Assembly (NCBI GenBank): GCA_034437215.1
Contig: DAOTVC010000175.1
Coordinates: 62,001-126,000 of the forward strand
DNA from: DAOTVC01 sp034437215
GTDB taxonomy: Bacteria; Chloroflexota; Anaerolineae; B4-G1; SLSP01
Length of the DNA: 64,000 nt
Direction of reading: 5' to 3'
In this document: piece after piece, positions 33,871 to 43,321 of the stretch
How the letters are laid out: every line of letters starts with the position of its first letter
Position numbering within the stretch: position 1 is the stretch's first letter
Program-made: the position numbers and the translations under genes
The notes under the pieces: generated by a model
The model's database searches: none
What the model was told of the DNA's origin: nothing
What the model saw: the letters and a program-made list of their open reading frames with translations, nothing else

Positions 33871-35853
33871 ATGGGTGAGCACGCTATTTGGCGGAATTTG
33901 GCCGGGCGGCGGACGGGCCGGATTCAGGTCAGAGTGACGTTGATCATACTCCTGGCCCTGGTGCCGCTGATGATCGGCGTGACTTGGTTCACGCTCTCCT
34001 TTCAACGTCGGGATATGGAGAGGCTGCTCCTGCAAAAGGCGGAGGCCATCGCGTCCTCTGGCGCTGCGACTATCGGTCACGACTGGGAGCGGGCGATAGC
34101 GGCGGGGGACTTGACCACCGAGGAGGTGTTCGATACCGATTACGTCCGCTTTTGGACCTTCGATCCGGCGAGCTATCCGGGTTTTGAGGGCGATCCGCGC
34201 TCTCTCGACAAATATCACACCGCCTATGATAACTACACCGACGAGCACTGGCAGGATCTGTTGGACGCTTACCTGACCAGCGAGGAGATCAACTTTGTGG
34301 TCGCCACGGATGTGAACGGCTATCTTCCTACCCACAACCGCCGGTGGTCCTCGGGAGACGGCAGCCCCGCCACCGATCGCGCCAAGCGTATCTTCGACGA
34401 TCCCGTGGGTATCGCGGCTGCCCGTAATACAGAGCCCGTGTTACATCAGATCTACCAACGTCCGGGGACGGGTGAGATCCTCTGGGATGTCTCGGCTCCC
34501 ATCTACGTTAACGGCAGGCACTGGGGGGCCTTCCGGGTGGGCATGGAGCTGGCGCAGAACCAGGCACGTGTTAGCACGGCCATGTGGCGCACCGCCGCCA
34601 TGATGGGGGTTGTCGTGCTGCTGGTGGGAGGCGTCGCCTTCGGTATCGGTCATTACATCGCGCGGCCCATTACCCGGCTCACTGAGGCTGCCACTCAGAT
34701 GGCTGCCGGAGAGTTGGAGCAGCATGTGGAGATCCCCAACCGGGACGAAATTACGGTCCTGGCCCGGACCTTCAATACGCTGGCCCTTCAGTTGCGCGAG
34801 ACGTTAGCCGGCTTGGAACGGCGGGTAGCCGAGCGTACCCAGGGATTGCTCACGGCGGCGGAAGTCTCCAGCGCCACCACGGCCGTCCTCGATCTGGACG
34901 AGCTCTTGCCGCAGGTTGTCGAGCTGGTGCGTGAGCGCTTCGATCTCTACTACGTGGGTCTCTTCTTGACGGATGAGGTGGACGAGTACGCGGTTTTACG
35001 TGCGGGTTCCGGTGAGGCCGGGCGTGCGATGCTAGCTCGTGGGCACCGGTTGCTCATCGGTGGCGATTCCATGATCGGGCGCTGCGTGTTCACAGGCCAA
35101 GCCGATGTCCAATTTGACGTCGGTGAGGCTGCCGTGCACTCCAGCAATCCTGATCTGCCGGAGACGCGCTCCGAGCTGGCCCTGCCCCTGCGTGCCGGGG
35201 GAGAGGTTATCGGCGCGATGACGGTGCAGAGCGAGCAGGAGGCCTTCTTCTCCGAGGAGGATATTACTGTGCTCCAGACCGTCGCCGATCAGGTTGCCAA
35301 TGCCGTGCGTAATGCGCGTCTGTTCCAGCGTCTCAATGAGAGCTTGGCTGCGGAACGCCGTGCTTACGGCGAGATGAACCGGGAGATGTGGAGCGACCTG
35401 CTGCGGACACGACCCGATCTGGGCTTCATGAGCGATCGGCGCGCGACCTTACCTGCCGGGGGGATCTGGCGACCGGAGATGCGCGATGCGTTGCGGACCG
35501 GGGAGACGCAGGTCGGTGAGGGCCAGAATGCCCTTGCCCTACCGATCCAAGTGCGAGGTGAGGTCGTAGGCGTGATCGGTGGTCGCAAGCCCGACGGCAC
35601 AGCCTGGACGACCGAGGAGATCGACCTGCTGGAGACGTTGGCCGATCAGTTGAGCGTGGCTCTGGAGAGCGCACGCCTCTTCGAGGACGCCCAACGCCGT
35701 GCGGCCCGCGAGCAGTTGGTCGGAGAGGTCACAGGACGTATTCGCGAGAGCCTGAACCTCGAGACCGTCCTGGCGACGGCTGCGCAGGAAATTGGGGAGG
35801 CATTGGGGTTGGTTGCTCTCGAGGTGCGGCTGGATGAAGATGAACAGGCATGA
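33871..35853 (+). CDS. Kinase-less sensor 9: chemoreceptor-like ligand domain, HAMP, GAF, half-GAF
   Basis: A 660-residue protein. The extracytoplasmic domain (about 40-235) contains THNRRWSSGDGSPATDRAKR, RIFDDPVGIAAARNTEPVL and WDVSAPIYVNGRHWGAFRVG, a sequence pattern known from ligand-binding regions of methyl-accepting chemotaxis proteins. HAMP, GAF1 (DLYYVGLFLTDEVDEYAVLRAGSG), half-GAF and the tail TGRIRESLNLETVL follow. ATG 33871 is nine bases after AAAGGAG; ATG 33862 abuts that site. The 95-bp gap before it (33776-33870) shows no other feature. Confidence 0.85.
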   Translation: MGEHAIWRNLAGRRTGRIQVRVTLIILLALVPLMIGVTWFTLSFQRRDMERLLLQKAEAIASSGAATIGHDWERAIAAGDLTTEEVFDTDYVRFWTFDPASYPGFEGDPRSLDKYHTAYDNYTDEHWQDLLDAYLTSEEINFVVATDVNGYLPTHNRRWSSGDGSPATDRAKRIFDDPVGIAAARNTEPVLHQIYQRPGTGEILWDVSAPIYVNGRHWGAFRVGMELAQNQARVSTAMWRTAAMMGVVVLLVGGVAFGIGHYIARPITRLTEAATQMAAGELEQHVEIPNRDEITVLARTFNTLALQLRETLAGLERRVAERTQGLLTAAEVSSATTAVLDLDELLPQVVELVRERFDLYYVGLFLTDEVDEYAVLRAGSGEAGRAMLARGHRLLIGGDSMIGRCVFTGQADVQFDVGEAAVHSSNPDLPETRSELALPLRAGGEVIGAMTVQSEQEAFFSEEDITVLQTVADQVANAVRNARLFQRLNESLAAERRAYGEMNREMWSDLLRTRPDLGFMSDRRATLPAGGIWRPEMRDALRTGETQVGEGQNALALPIQVRGEVVGVIGGRKPDGTAWTTEEIDLLETLADQLSVALESARLFEDAQRRAAREQLVGEVTGRIRESLNLETVLATAAQEIGEALGLVALEVRLDEDEQA

Positions 35854-37598
35854 AGGCCAGTGGAGTGTGCAGCATGGACAGAGATGAACGAAACCTGACT
35901 GACCGGGATAGCCGCTCACCCTCAGAAGAGATTATGAATTGGCGCCGGGATTTGATCCGGCGGGTGCTGCGCGGGATGTTCATTCTCATAACGGTTATGG
36001 TGATGGGAGCCTCCTATGCTGCATATTCTGAAAGATCCTTTCTGCAGCTGGGAGCCTTCATAGGCGTCTATGTTGTCTGGGTGGCGCTGATTCTGTGGCG
36101 CCGGGCGCCCTACCTGCTACAAGTGACCGGTATCCAGCTGATGCTCTATGTTGTGTCCTTCGTGGTCTTTCTCGGGCACGGTCTCGGCGACAGCAGTCGG
36201 ATCTTTCTGCTGGCGATGGTCTTTGTATCGGCACTCTTTCTGGGTTGGCGCTGGGCCCTCTTCACGCTGGCCCTGGTGCTGGTGACCATGATGGGTATGG
36301 GTTGGGCCTTCATCGGCGGGTATATCACTAATTACATTGAAGTGGTTTCGACAGACCTGGAATCCTGGATCCTACTCACCCTCGAGGTGGTCGGCACGGG
36401 CCTCTTTATCGCGCTCCTCTTGAACTACTACACCGTCCGCTTTGATACCTACATGAACCGCAGTCATGCCCTGGCTCGCGCTTTGGCGGAGAACCAGGCC
36501 GGGTTGGAAGAGCAGATTGCCGAGCGGACGGCGGCGTTGGAGAAGCGTACGGTACAACTGGAGGCGGCTGCAGAGGTGGCGAGGGAAGCGGCAGAGATCC
36601 ACGAGGTGGAGACGCTGCTGGAGCAGACGGTCGAGTTGATCTCGGACCGCTTCGGCTTCTACCACACCGCCATCTTTTTGCTCGATGAAGCGGGCGAATA
36701 CGCGGTACTCCGCGCAGCATCTTCGGAGGAGGGACAGCACCTGCTGGCGAGCGGACATCGTCTGCAAGTGGGGGAGGTCGGCGTCGTCGGCTACGTGACG
36801 AAGCGAGGCGAGCCGCGCATTGCTCAGGATGTCAGCGCAGACAAACTCTATTTCAACAACCCGGAGATGACCGCGACGCGTTCCGAGTTGACCGTCCCCC
36901 TGCGGGTGCGCGGGAAGGTCATGGGCGCCTTGGACGTACAGAGTGTGGATCTCGAGGCCTTCTCTTCTGAAGACGTGAACGTCTTGCAGACTTTGGCGGG
37001 CCAGGTGGCGGTGGCTATCGAGAATGCCCGCCTGATCGCCGAGTCCCAGGCGGCCTTGGAGGCAACACAGCGCGCCTACGGGGAGATGAGCCGGGCTGCT
37101 TGGCAGGAGATGCTCCGTGTGCGTCAGGGGGGCCTGCGGGCGCGCCACGATCCGCAGGGTATCCTCCATGCAGCTGCCCCGCGTTCTGAAGAGACGCACA
37201 CGGTAGGGCAAGAAGCAGGGACACTCTCAGCGGTAGAGGAGCGACCGACTACCCACTCGGTTCCCCTCAAGGTGCGCGGTCAGGTGATCGGCTGGCTCGA
37301 CGCCTACGTCCCTGGAGAGAAGTCATGGAGCGCGGAACAGCTGGAGCTTCTGGAGACGTTGGCGGATCAGTTGAGCGTGGCGTTGGAGAGCGCGCGCCTC
37401 TTCGAGGACGCCCAACGCCGTGCGGCCCGCGAACAGTTGGTCAGCGAGGTAACGGGCCGTTTGCGAGCGTCGTTAGATGTGGATGCCGTGCTCCAGACGA
37501 CGATCCGGGAGCTGGGGCGGGTTTTGGGAGCCGAGGGGACGGTGCGGATGGCTCCCTTGGAGAACGTTGAGGGTACTCCTGAGAGAGGCGAGGTTTGA
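35850..37598 (+). CDS. Kinase-less sensor 10: polytopic membrane domain, GAF, half-GAF
   Basis: A 582-residue protein coupled by ATGA to sensor 9. A 40-residue charged N-terminus precedes about six membrane helices (40-200). GAF1 has FGFYHTAIFLLDEAGEYAVLRAASS and NNPEMTATRSELTVPL, so the usual DNPDLPETRSE block is changed. A long linker (ARHDPQGILHAAAP region) precedes the half-GAF. The 3' part is nearly identical in DNA to sensor 9, including a 38-bp exact match. Tail: TGRLRASLDVDAVL. Confidence 0.85.
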   Translation: MKASGVCSMDRDERNLTDRDSRSPSEEIMNWRRDLIRRVLRGMFILITVMVMGASYAAYSERSFLQLGAFIGVYVVWVALILWRRAPYLLQVTGIQLMLYVVSFVVFLGHGLGDSSRIFLLAMVFVSALFLGWRWALFTLALVLVTMMGMGWAFIGGYITNYIEVVSTDLESWILLTLEVVGTGLFIALLLNYYTVRFDTYMNRSHALARALAENQAGLEEQIAERTAALEKRTVQLEAAAEVAREAAEIHEVETLLEQTVELISDRFGFYHTAIFLLDEAGEYAVLRAASSEEGQHLLASGHRLQVGEVGVVGYVTKRGEPRIAQDVSADKLYFNNPEMTATRSELTVPLRVRGKVMGALDVQSVDLEAFSSEDVNVLQTLAGQVAVAIENARLIAESQAALEATQRAYGEMSRAAWQEMLRVRQGGLRARHDPQGILHAAAPRSEETHTVGQEAGTLSAVEERPTTHSVPLKVRGQVIGWLDAYVPGEKSWSAEQLELLETLADQLSVALESARLFEDAQRRAAREQLVSEVTGRLRASLDVDAVLQTTIRELGRVLGAEGTVRMAPLENVEGTPERGEV

Positions 37599-37599
37599 G

Positions 37600-39825
37600 A
37601 TGAGCGGACGTAAGGAGCAGCTGAGCCGGCAGCGACTGTGGAGTAGAGTGGCTCTCTTCCTCTTGGTGCTGGTGCTTGCCTGGCCCGGTGGGATCGGAGC
37701 TCAGCCTCAGGAGCAGAGGATTCTGGTACTCAACTCCTATCACCACGGGTTGAGCTGGACGGATAACATCGTCCGCGGTCTCCTGGAGCTGTTGGAGCCC
37801 GACCTCGACTACCGCGAGATCTACCTCGAGTACATGGATACCAAGCGCTTCGCCTCCACGCCGGAGTACTTCGAGGAGCTCGCCCGCGTCTACCGAGAGA
37901 AGTACGCGGAGGTGGATCTCGACGTCATCGTCGTGGCCGACAACGATGCCTTTAACTTCATCCGTGACTACCACGACACGCTCTTTCCCGGCGTCCCCGT
38001 GATCTTCTGCGGTGTGAACTTCTTCGACCACTCCATGCTGGCGGGGATGGAGGATACGATAACGGGGGTGGCGGAGGAGCCTGATATCGCCGCGACCTTC
38101 GATCTGATGTTGGAGCTGCACCCCCAAGCAGAGAGGATTGTGGTGGTCAACGACGCGACGACCACGGGCGTAGGATACTCGGAGTCTCTTCACAAGGTCG
38201 CCGCTGACTTTGAGGAACGCATAGACTTCTGGTTCTACGAGGGGCTGACGACGGGCGAACTGATTGGGCGACTGGAGGACCTTCCCGATAACTCGCTTAT
38301 CTACCTGGTGCTCTTCAACCGTGATGCAGCCGGGCGCTTCTTCACCTACCAGGAGGCCGTCGAGCTCGTCTACTCCACTACGAGCGCTCCCATCTACTCC
38401 ACCTGGGACTTCTACATGGATCGGGGGATGGTTGGGGGTAAGCTGACCAACGGTTTCTCCCAGGGCGCGGCTGCCGGGCAGCTGACCTTGGAGCTCCTGG
38501 ACGGTGCTTCCGTCTCTGAACTCCCCGTGGTGCGGAGCCCCAACCGCTACATCTTCGACTACCGCCAGTTGCAGCGGCTGGGCATCGATCTCGGGGCCTT
38601 GCCCCCGGGGAGCGAGATTCGCAACCGGCCTCTGTCCTTTATCGAGCGCTACCGACAGGTCCTTTGGCCTGCCGTGGCCGTTCTCGTGGGGCTGAGCGCG
38701 GTGATTGGGGTGCAGGTCGTCAACCTTGCCCGTCGCCGTGCGGTGGAGAGGGAGCTGCGCGTCACTAACGTGGAGCTCAATGAGGCCCGTGCGGGCTTGG
38801 AGGAGCGGGTCGCCGAACGTACCCGGGATCTGGAACGCCGTACCCAGGAGTTGGAGATTGCAGCGACGGTAGCGCGGGATGCAGCAGGGCTCTACGATTT
38901 GGAAGAGTTGCTCACGACGGCGGTCGAGCTGATCTCCGAGCGCTTTGGCTTCTATCACGCGGGTATCTTCCTTGCCGATGAGTCCGGGCAGGAAGCCGCC
39001 TTGGCGGCAGCTTCCTCCGAGGGTGGGCGTCGCATGTTGGCCCGCGGTCATCGCTTGCCGCGCGGGCAGGGTATCGTGGGCTACGTTCTCAAGGTAGGGA
39101 AGCCGCGGATCGCTTTGGACGTGGGCGGGGATGCGGTCTGGTTCGACAACCCCGATCTGCGGGAGACTCGCTCGGAGCTGGGCCTGCCTCTCATTGTGCG
39201 TGATCAGGTGATCGGGGTCCTGGACGTGCAGTCGGTGGAGGCGGAGGCCTTCAGTGAGGAGGAGCTCTCCATGCTGCAGACCCTGGCCGATCAGCTGGCC
39301 CTCGCCATCGCGAACGCCCGTCTCTTCCAGGAGAGTGAACAGACCTTGCGGGAGTTGCAGCGCCTCTACGGTGAGGAGTCGCGGGAGGCGTGGGAGAAGC
39401 GTGTGGCCCGCGAGCCCGTCGTCTACCACTATACCGGCGTGGGGGTGGAGCGCGCCTCTCTCGCGGAGGGGGGAGACGGTGCTGACGAGGAGACGGACGG
39501 GCACCGCCTCCTTGCCGAGATACCCCTGCGTGATCAAATGTTGGCCTCGATCGCCCTCATCCGTGATGCCGGCGCCTCTCCCTGGTCGCAGGAGGAGCGG
39601 GCGCTGGTCGAGGCCATCACGACGCAGGCCGGGTTGGCCCTGGAGAACGCCCGCCTGCTGGAGGAGACGCGGAGCCGGGCGGCGCGCGAGCGCCTGATCG
39701 GTGACATCACCTCCCAGATCCGTGCGGAGGTGGAGGTGCAGGCCGTGCTCGAGCGGGCCCTCGCCGAATTGGGGGAGGTGCTGGACGTGCGCCGGGCCGT
39801 CGTGGAGCTGGAGGTGGAAGAATGA
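37600..39825 (+). CDS. Kinase-less sensor 11: ABC-type substrate-binding domain fused to GAF, half-GAF
   Basis: A 741-residue protein. A signal-anchor or signal peptide (about 15-35, ending near GIGAQ) leads to an extracytoplasmic domain of the ABC_sub_bind kind (RILVLNSYHHGLSWTDNI, DLDVIVVADNDAFNFIRDY, PGVPVIFCGVNFFD; about 40-340), as found in some sensor kinases. A single membrane helix (350-370) and a coiled coil connect it to GAF1 (GFYHAGIFLADESGQEAALAAASS), a half-GAF and the tail TSQIRAEVEVQAVL. It begins one base after the previous stop. Confidence 0.87.
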   Translation: MSGRKEQLSRQRLWSRVALFLLVLVLAWPGGIGAQPQEQRILVLNSYHHGLSWTDNIVRGLLELLEPDLDYREIYLEYMDTKRFASTPEYFEELARVYREKYAEVDLDVIVVADNDAFNFIRDYHDTLFPGVPVIFCGVNFFDHSMLAGMEDTITGVAEEPDIAATFDLMLELHPQAERIVVVNDATTTGVGYSESLHKVAADFEERIDFWFYEGLTTGELIGRLEDLPDNSLIYLVLFNRDAAGRFFTYQEAVELVYSTTSAPIYSTWDFYMDRGMVGGKLTNGFSQGAAAGQLTLELLDGASVSELPVVRSPNRYIFDYRQLQRLGIDLGALPPGSEIRNRPLSFIERYRQVLWPAVAVLVGLSAVIGVQVVNLARRRAVERELRVTNVELNEARAGLEERVAERTRDLERRTQELEIAATVARDAAGLYDLEELLTTAVELISERFGFYHAGIFLADESGQEAALAAASSEGGRRMLARGHRLPRGQGIVGYVLKVGKPRIALDVGGDAVWFDNPDLRETRSELGLPLIVRDQVIGVLDVQSVEAEAFSEEELSMLQTLADQLALAIANARLFQESEQTLRELQRLYGEESREAWEKRVAREPVVYHYTGVGVERASLAEGGDGADEETDGHRLLAEIPLRDQMLASIALIRDAGASPWSQEERALVEAITTQAGLALENARLLEETRSRAARERLIGDITSQIRAEVEVQAVLERALAELGEVLDVRRAVVELEVEE

Positions 39826-41582
39826 GCGAGCGTCGACGACGACAGTTGCAGAAGAGCGATCCCCAGCACTTCCTGGGTCGTTTTATCCGCGTCTGGGACG
39901 CGGAGGGCAACGAAGAGCGCCTGGGCACCATCTTCAATCTCGCCCTGCTGGCGGGTCTGACCTTTACATTACTGGCTGCCGTCGGACTGTTGCTGATGGG
40001 GAGCCTTATCAGCGGTGAGTACCAGCGGTTGTTCATCCTCCTCTTCACGGCCCTCTCCGTCGGCCTTCATCTTGCTCTCTTCCGGGTGAGCAAGGGTGGG
40101 CGTCTCCCGGTCGCCACTCGTCTCTATACCCTGGGGTTCTACATCCTCGTGGCCCTCAGCGTTATTATCGGCGGTGGCGCCACCTCTACCTTCTGGGTGA
40201 TCTTTCTCTGGCCTCTGGTGCTCTCCGTCATCTTCCTGTCGCGCAGGCTAAGTATCGGGCTTCTGGTGGGGGCCTTGCTGCTCTGGGGAGGCTTGCATCT
40301 GCTCGAGATCCTGGGGCTCTACACACCTCTCCTCAGGAGCGCAACGCTGCAGCCCCTTCTCTTCCTCGTCTTCTTCTTGATCATAGCGTCCATGTCCGTC
40401 TTTGTGCTCTCCTACACCGTCCGCTACCTCGAGGACACACGCGCAGCCGTTGTCGCGAGCACCATGGCGCTGGAGGTGTCCCAGCGGGCCTTGGAGACCC
40501 AGGTGGAGGAGCGGACGCGGGAGGCGCGCCGCTTTGCCGATCAGCTGCAGGCTATTCAGGATCTCAACCAGGTCATCGTGCTCTCCCCCAATCTGCAGGA
40601 GCTGTTGGAGCGGGCCGCGGAGCTGGCCGCCGAGAGGTTCGGTGCCTACCGTGCGGGGATCTTCCTCATGGACAGGGCGCGGGAGTGGCTGGTGCTGGAG
40701 GCCTCCTGGGGTCTCCAGGGGGTCGAGGGGCTGCAGCTGCGTGTGGGCGAACAGGGCATTGTGGGACGCGCCGCGGCCCTCAGGGATGCCTACGTCGTCA
40801 GTGACGTGGCGGAGGACGCCTACTACCTCGCCATTCCGGAGCTCGCGGAGAGCCGCTCCGCCGTTGCTGTCCCGATCCTGGGGCAGAACGAGGTCCTGGG
40901 GGTGCTGTTGGCCGAGAGCCAGGTCGTGGGGGCCTTTGACAAAGAGCGGGTCCAGATCCTGAGGGCCGTCGCTAACGTGCTGGCCGTGGCCATCGAGAAT
41001 GCTCAACGCATCGGCGAGTTGGAATCGAGGGTGGAGCGGCTGTCGCGCTACGAAGAGCAGGATCTCGTGGAGCAGTGGCGGCACTCCCTGGCCCGCGAAG
41101 GGGGACGCCTGCGTTACCTCTACGACCGTATCCAGGTGGCTCCTCTCCGGGAGTCGGAAGCCGGACAAAAGGTCCTCGCTTCCCTCCAGGGGGAAGGGGG
41201 CGGCGCGCAAAGCGACGAACTCACCACCTTCACGCGCGATGGCTCTTACTTCCTCGTCGCCCCGGTCAAGGTGCGAGGACAGGTCCTGGGACGTTTTGTT
41301 TTCGAGTCTGATCGCCCCTGGACGGAGGGGCAGATGGAGGTTGTGGATGCCGTGGTCACCCAATTGGGGCTGGCTCTGGAGAACGCGCGCTTGCTTGCGG
41401 ATACACGCCGGCGGGCTCTCTTCGAGCAGACCGCCGGACAGGTCACGCGACGCATACGCTCGCAGGTGGAGATCGAGGCCGTGCTCGAGGAGGCGCTCAA
41501 AGAGCTCAGCCAACTTCTGGGCGCCGATCGCGCTTCGGCTCGGATGAGTTTGGCCGAGCGCGGGCAGGAGGAGCTACGATGA
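39822..41582 (+). CDS. Kinase-less sensor 12: polytopic membrane domain, divergent GAF, half-GAF
   Basis: A 586-residue protein, ATGA-coupled to sensor 11. About six membrane helices (40-205) follow a soluble N-terminus DPQHFLGRFIRVWDAEGNEERL that resembles the N-terminus of sensor 13. GAF1 is a third subtype (FGAYRAGIFLMDRAREWLVLEASWG, IPELAESRSAVAVPI). The half-GAF has KVRGQVLGRFVFESDRPWTEGQ. Tail: TRRIRSQVEIEAVL. Confidence 0.85.
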   Translation: MSERRRRQLQKSDPQHFLGRFIRVWDAEGNEERLGTIFNLALLAGLTFTLLAAVGLLLMGSLISGEYQRLFILLFTALSVGLHLALFRVSKGGRLPVATRLYTLGFYILVALSVIIGGGATSTFWVIFLWPLVLSVIFLSRRLSIGLLVGALLLWGGLHLLEILGLYTPLLRSATLQPLLFLVFFLIIASMSVFVLSYTVRYLEDTRAAVVASTMALEVSQRALETQVEERTREARRFADQLQAIQDLNQVIVLSPNLQELLERAAELAAERFGAYRAGIFLMDRAREWLVLEASWGLQGVEGLQLRVGEQGIVGRAAALRDAYVVSDVAEDAYYLAIPELAESRSAVAVPILGQNEVLGVLLAESQVVGAFDKERVQILRAVANVLAVAIENAQRIGELESRVERLSRYEEQDLVEQWRHSLAREGGRLRYLYDRIQVAPLRESEAGQKVLASLQGEGGGAQSDELTTFTRDGSYFLVAPVKVRGQVLGRFVFESDRPWTEGQMEVVDAVVTQLGLALENARLLADTRRRALFEQTAGQVTRRIRSQVEIEAVLEEALKELSQLLGADRASARMSLAERGQEELR

Positions 41583-43321
41583 CGACCCTAAGATCGGGAT
41601 CCCTGTGGGAGAGAATACAGGCCCAGTGGGAGCGACTCGTGGGCGTGGATCTGCCCGACGAAGACCTGGCCCGCAGAGGGCGGCTCTTCAACATCGTCAT
41701 GGTCCTGAACGTTCTCACGACGGCGAGTATCGCTCTGCTCTTCCTGGCCGTCCGTTACCTCTTTGGATTTGAGGACTTCCCTGCCGGCGCAGCGGTGCCC
41801 TTTCCCTTCATCTTCATTCCCCTCGCCGCCTGGTGGATCTGGCTCTCGAAGCAGGGGCGGGTGCAACTGGCCGCCCAGTTCTACGTCTGGTTCAATCTGA
41901 TCATGTCGGCTCTGGCGGCGTCGATCTTCGATGGCTACCAGAGCCCCGCTTTTGCAGGGTTCACGTGGACGGTCGTCGTCGCGGGCACCCTGATCTCTCC
42001 CAGCTACGCGCTTCTTATGGGAGGTCTGATCGTCGGCTTCTTCGGGCTCCTCTTCACTTTGCAAACGTCGGGTCTCTTCACCCCTTTCATGTCATCGGGG
42101 GATGCGATTGTCGTCGTCTTCCCCTTCTACAACATCATCGTGCTCGCTTTTGCCACGGGCATGTTGACCTACATCAACATGCGCAGCTTACGTGATGCAC
42201 TATCGCGTGCGCGTCGGGCCGGACGGGATCTGGAGATCGAGCGCTTCACACTCGAGGAGCGGGTTGAGGCCGGGGTACGGGACGCCAACCGGCGTGCTAA
42301 GCAGTTCGAGATGATCGTGGATCTGCTGCGGCGCTTCGGAACCTTCCGCGATCTCAGCGCTCTCCTCCCCGAGTCGGTACAGTTGATCGCTGAGCAGTTG
42401 GGTGTTGAGCATGCGGCCCTCTTTCTCATTGACGACAGAGCCCGCTATCTGATTCTGGAGGCCGCCTCCTCGGAATCTGGGCAGCAGTTGCTGGCGGAGG
42501 GCCGTGAGGTTGTCCTGGGAGGTGAAGGCCTGGTTGGAGCGGCGGGAGCAACGGGTCGTTCACTCCACGCCCGTTTCGACGAGGAGCCTACCTACTTTGC
42601 GAACTCAGACTTGCCCGGTGCACGCGTCGAAGTGGCTCTGCCCCTCACTGCACGCGGTCAGATCCTCGGTGTCTTGGATCTTCAAAGTCGTGACTTCGAT
42701 CTGTTGAGTGAAGATGATCTGGCAATGTTGCGCATTCTCGCCGAGGGATTGGCCGCCTCGCTGGAGAATGCTCGCCTGCTGGCGGAGACGCAGCGCGCTC
42801 TGGAGCGGTTGGAGCGCTATCACGAGGAGGATGCGATCGAGAGCTGGCGCAAGGCTCTCTCCCGGCGCGGTATGCAGCTGGCGTACGACTATGACCGCGT
42901 CTCCCTACAGTCCGTCACCGTTGAGGACCCGCACCCTCTCTGGGCGGAGATCCAGGAGCTGCAGGTGCACCAGCAGGATGGACGTTATCTCCTGCTAGCC
43001 CCTGTGAGGGTGCGGGATCGCACCCTCGGGGTGCTGACCTTCGAGGCCTCACGCCCTTGGACCGCGGATGAGCAGCAGTTGGCGGAGACGGTGGTAAATC
43101 AGCTCGGGTTGGCGTTGGAGAATGCTCGCTTGTTGGAGGACACGCGGCGCAGCGCGTTGCAGGAGCGAGCGCGGAGCGAGATCGTGAGCCGGGTGCGCTC
43201 GTCGGTACACATGGATGCTATTCTCCGCAGCGCAGCTCAGGAGATCGGGCGGGCGCTCAAAGTGGAGCGTGCTCGGATCCAGCTGCTGCCCGGTGCTTCC
43301 ACTGCGAAGGAGTTGGAGTGA
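41579..43321 (+). CDS. Kinase-less sensor 13: polytopic membrane domain, divergent GAF, half-GAF
   Basis: A 580-residue protein, ATGA-coupled to sensor 12 and its nearest relative in the window (LPDEDLARRGRLFNIVMVLNV against GNEERLGTIFNLALLAGL). Six or so membrane helices are followed by a coiled coil, a GAF with VEHAALFLIDDRARYLILEAASS and ANSDLPGARVEVALPL, a half-GAF (PVRVRDRTLGVLTFEASRPWT) and the tail VSRVRSSVHMDAIL. Confidence 0.85.
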   Translation: MTTLRSGSLWERIQAQWERLVGVDLPDEDLARRGRLFNIVMVLNVLTTASIALLFLAVRYLFGFEDFPAGAAVPFPFIFIPLAAWWIWLSKQGRVQLAAQFYVWFNLIMSALAASIFDGYQSPAFAGFTWTVVVAGTLISPSYALLMGGLIVGFFGLLFTLQTSGLFTPFMSSGDAIVVVFPFYNIIVLAFATGMLTYINMRSLRDALSRARRAGRDLEIERFTLEERVEAGVRDANRRAKQFEMIVDLLRRFGTFRDLSALLPESVQLIAEQLGVEHAALFLIDDRARYLILEAASSESGQQLLAEGREVVLGGEGLVGAAGATGRSLHARFDEEPTYFANSDLPGARVEVALPLTARGQILGVLDLQSRDFDLLSEDDLAMLRILAEGLAASLENARLLAETQRALERLERYHEEDAIESWRKALSRRGMQLAYDYDRVSLQSVTVEDPHPLWAEIQELQVHQQDGRYLLLAPVRVRDRTLGVLTFEASRPWTADEQQLAETVVNQLGLALENARLLEDTRRSALQERARSEIVSRVRSSVHMDAILRSAAQEIGRALKVERARIQLLPGASTAKELE

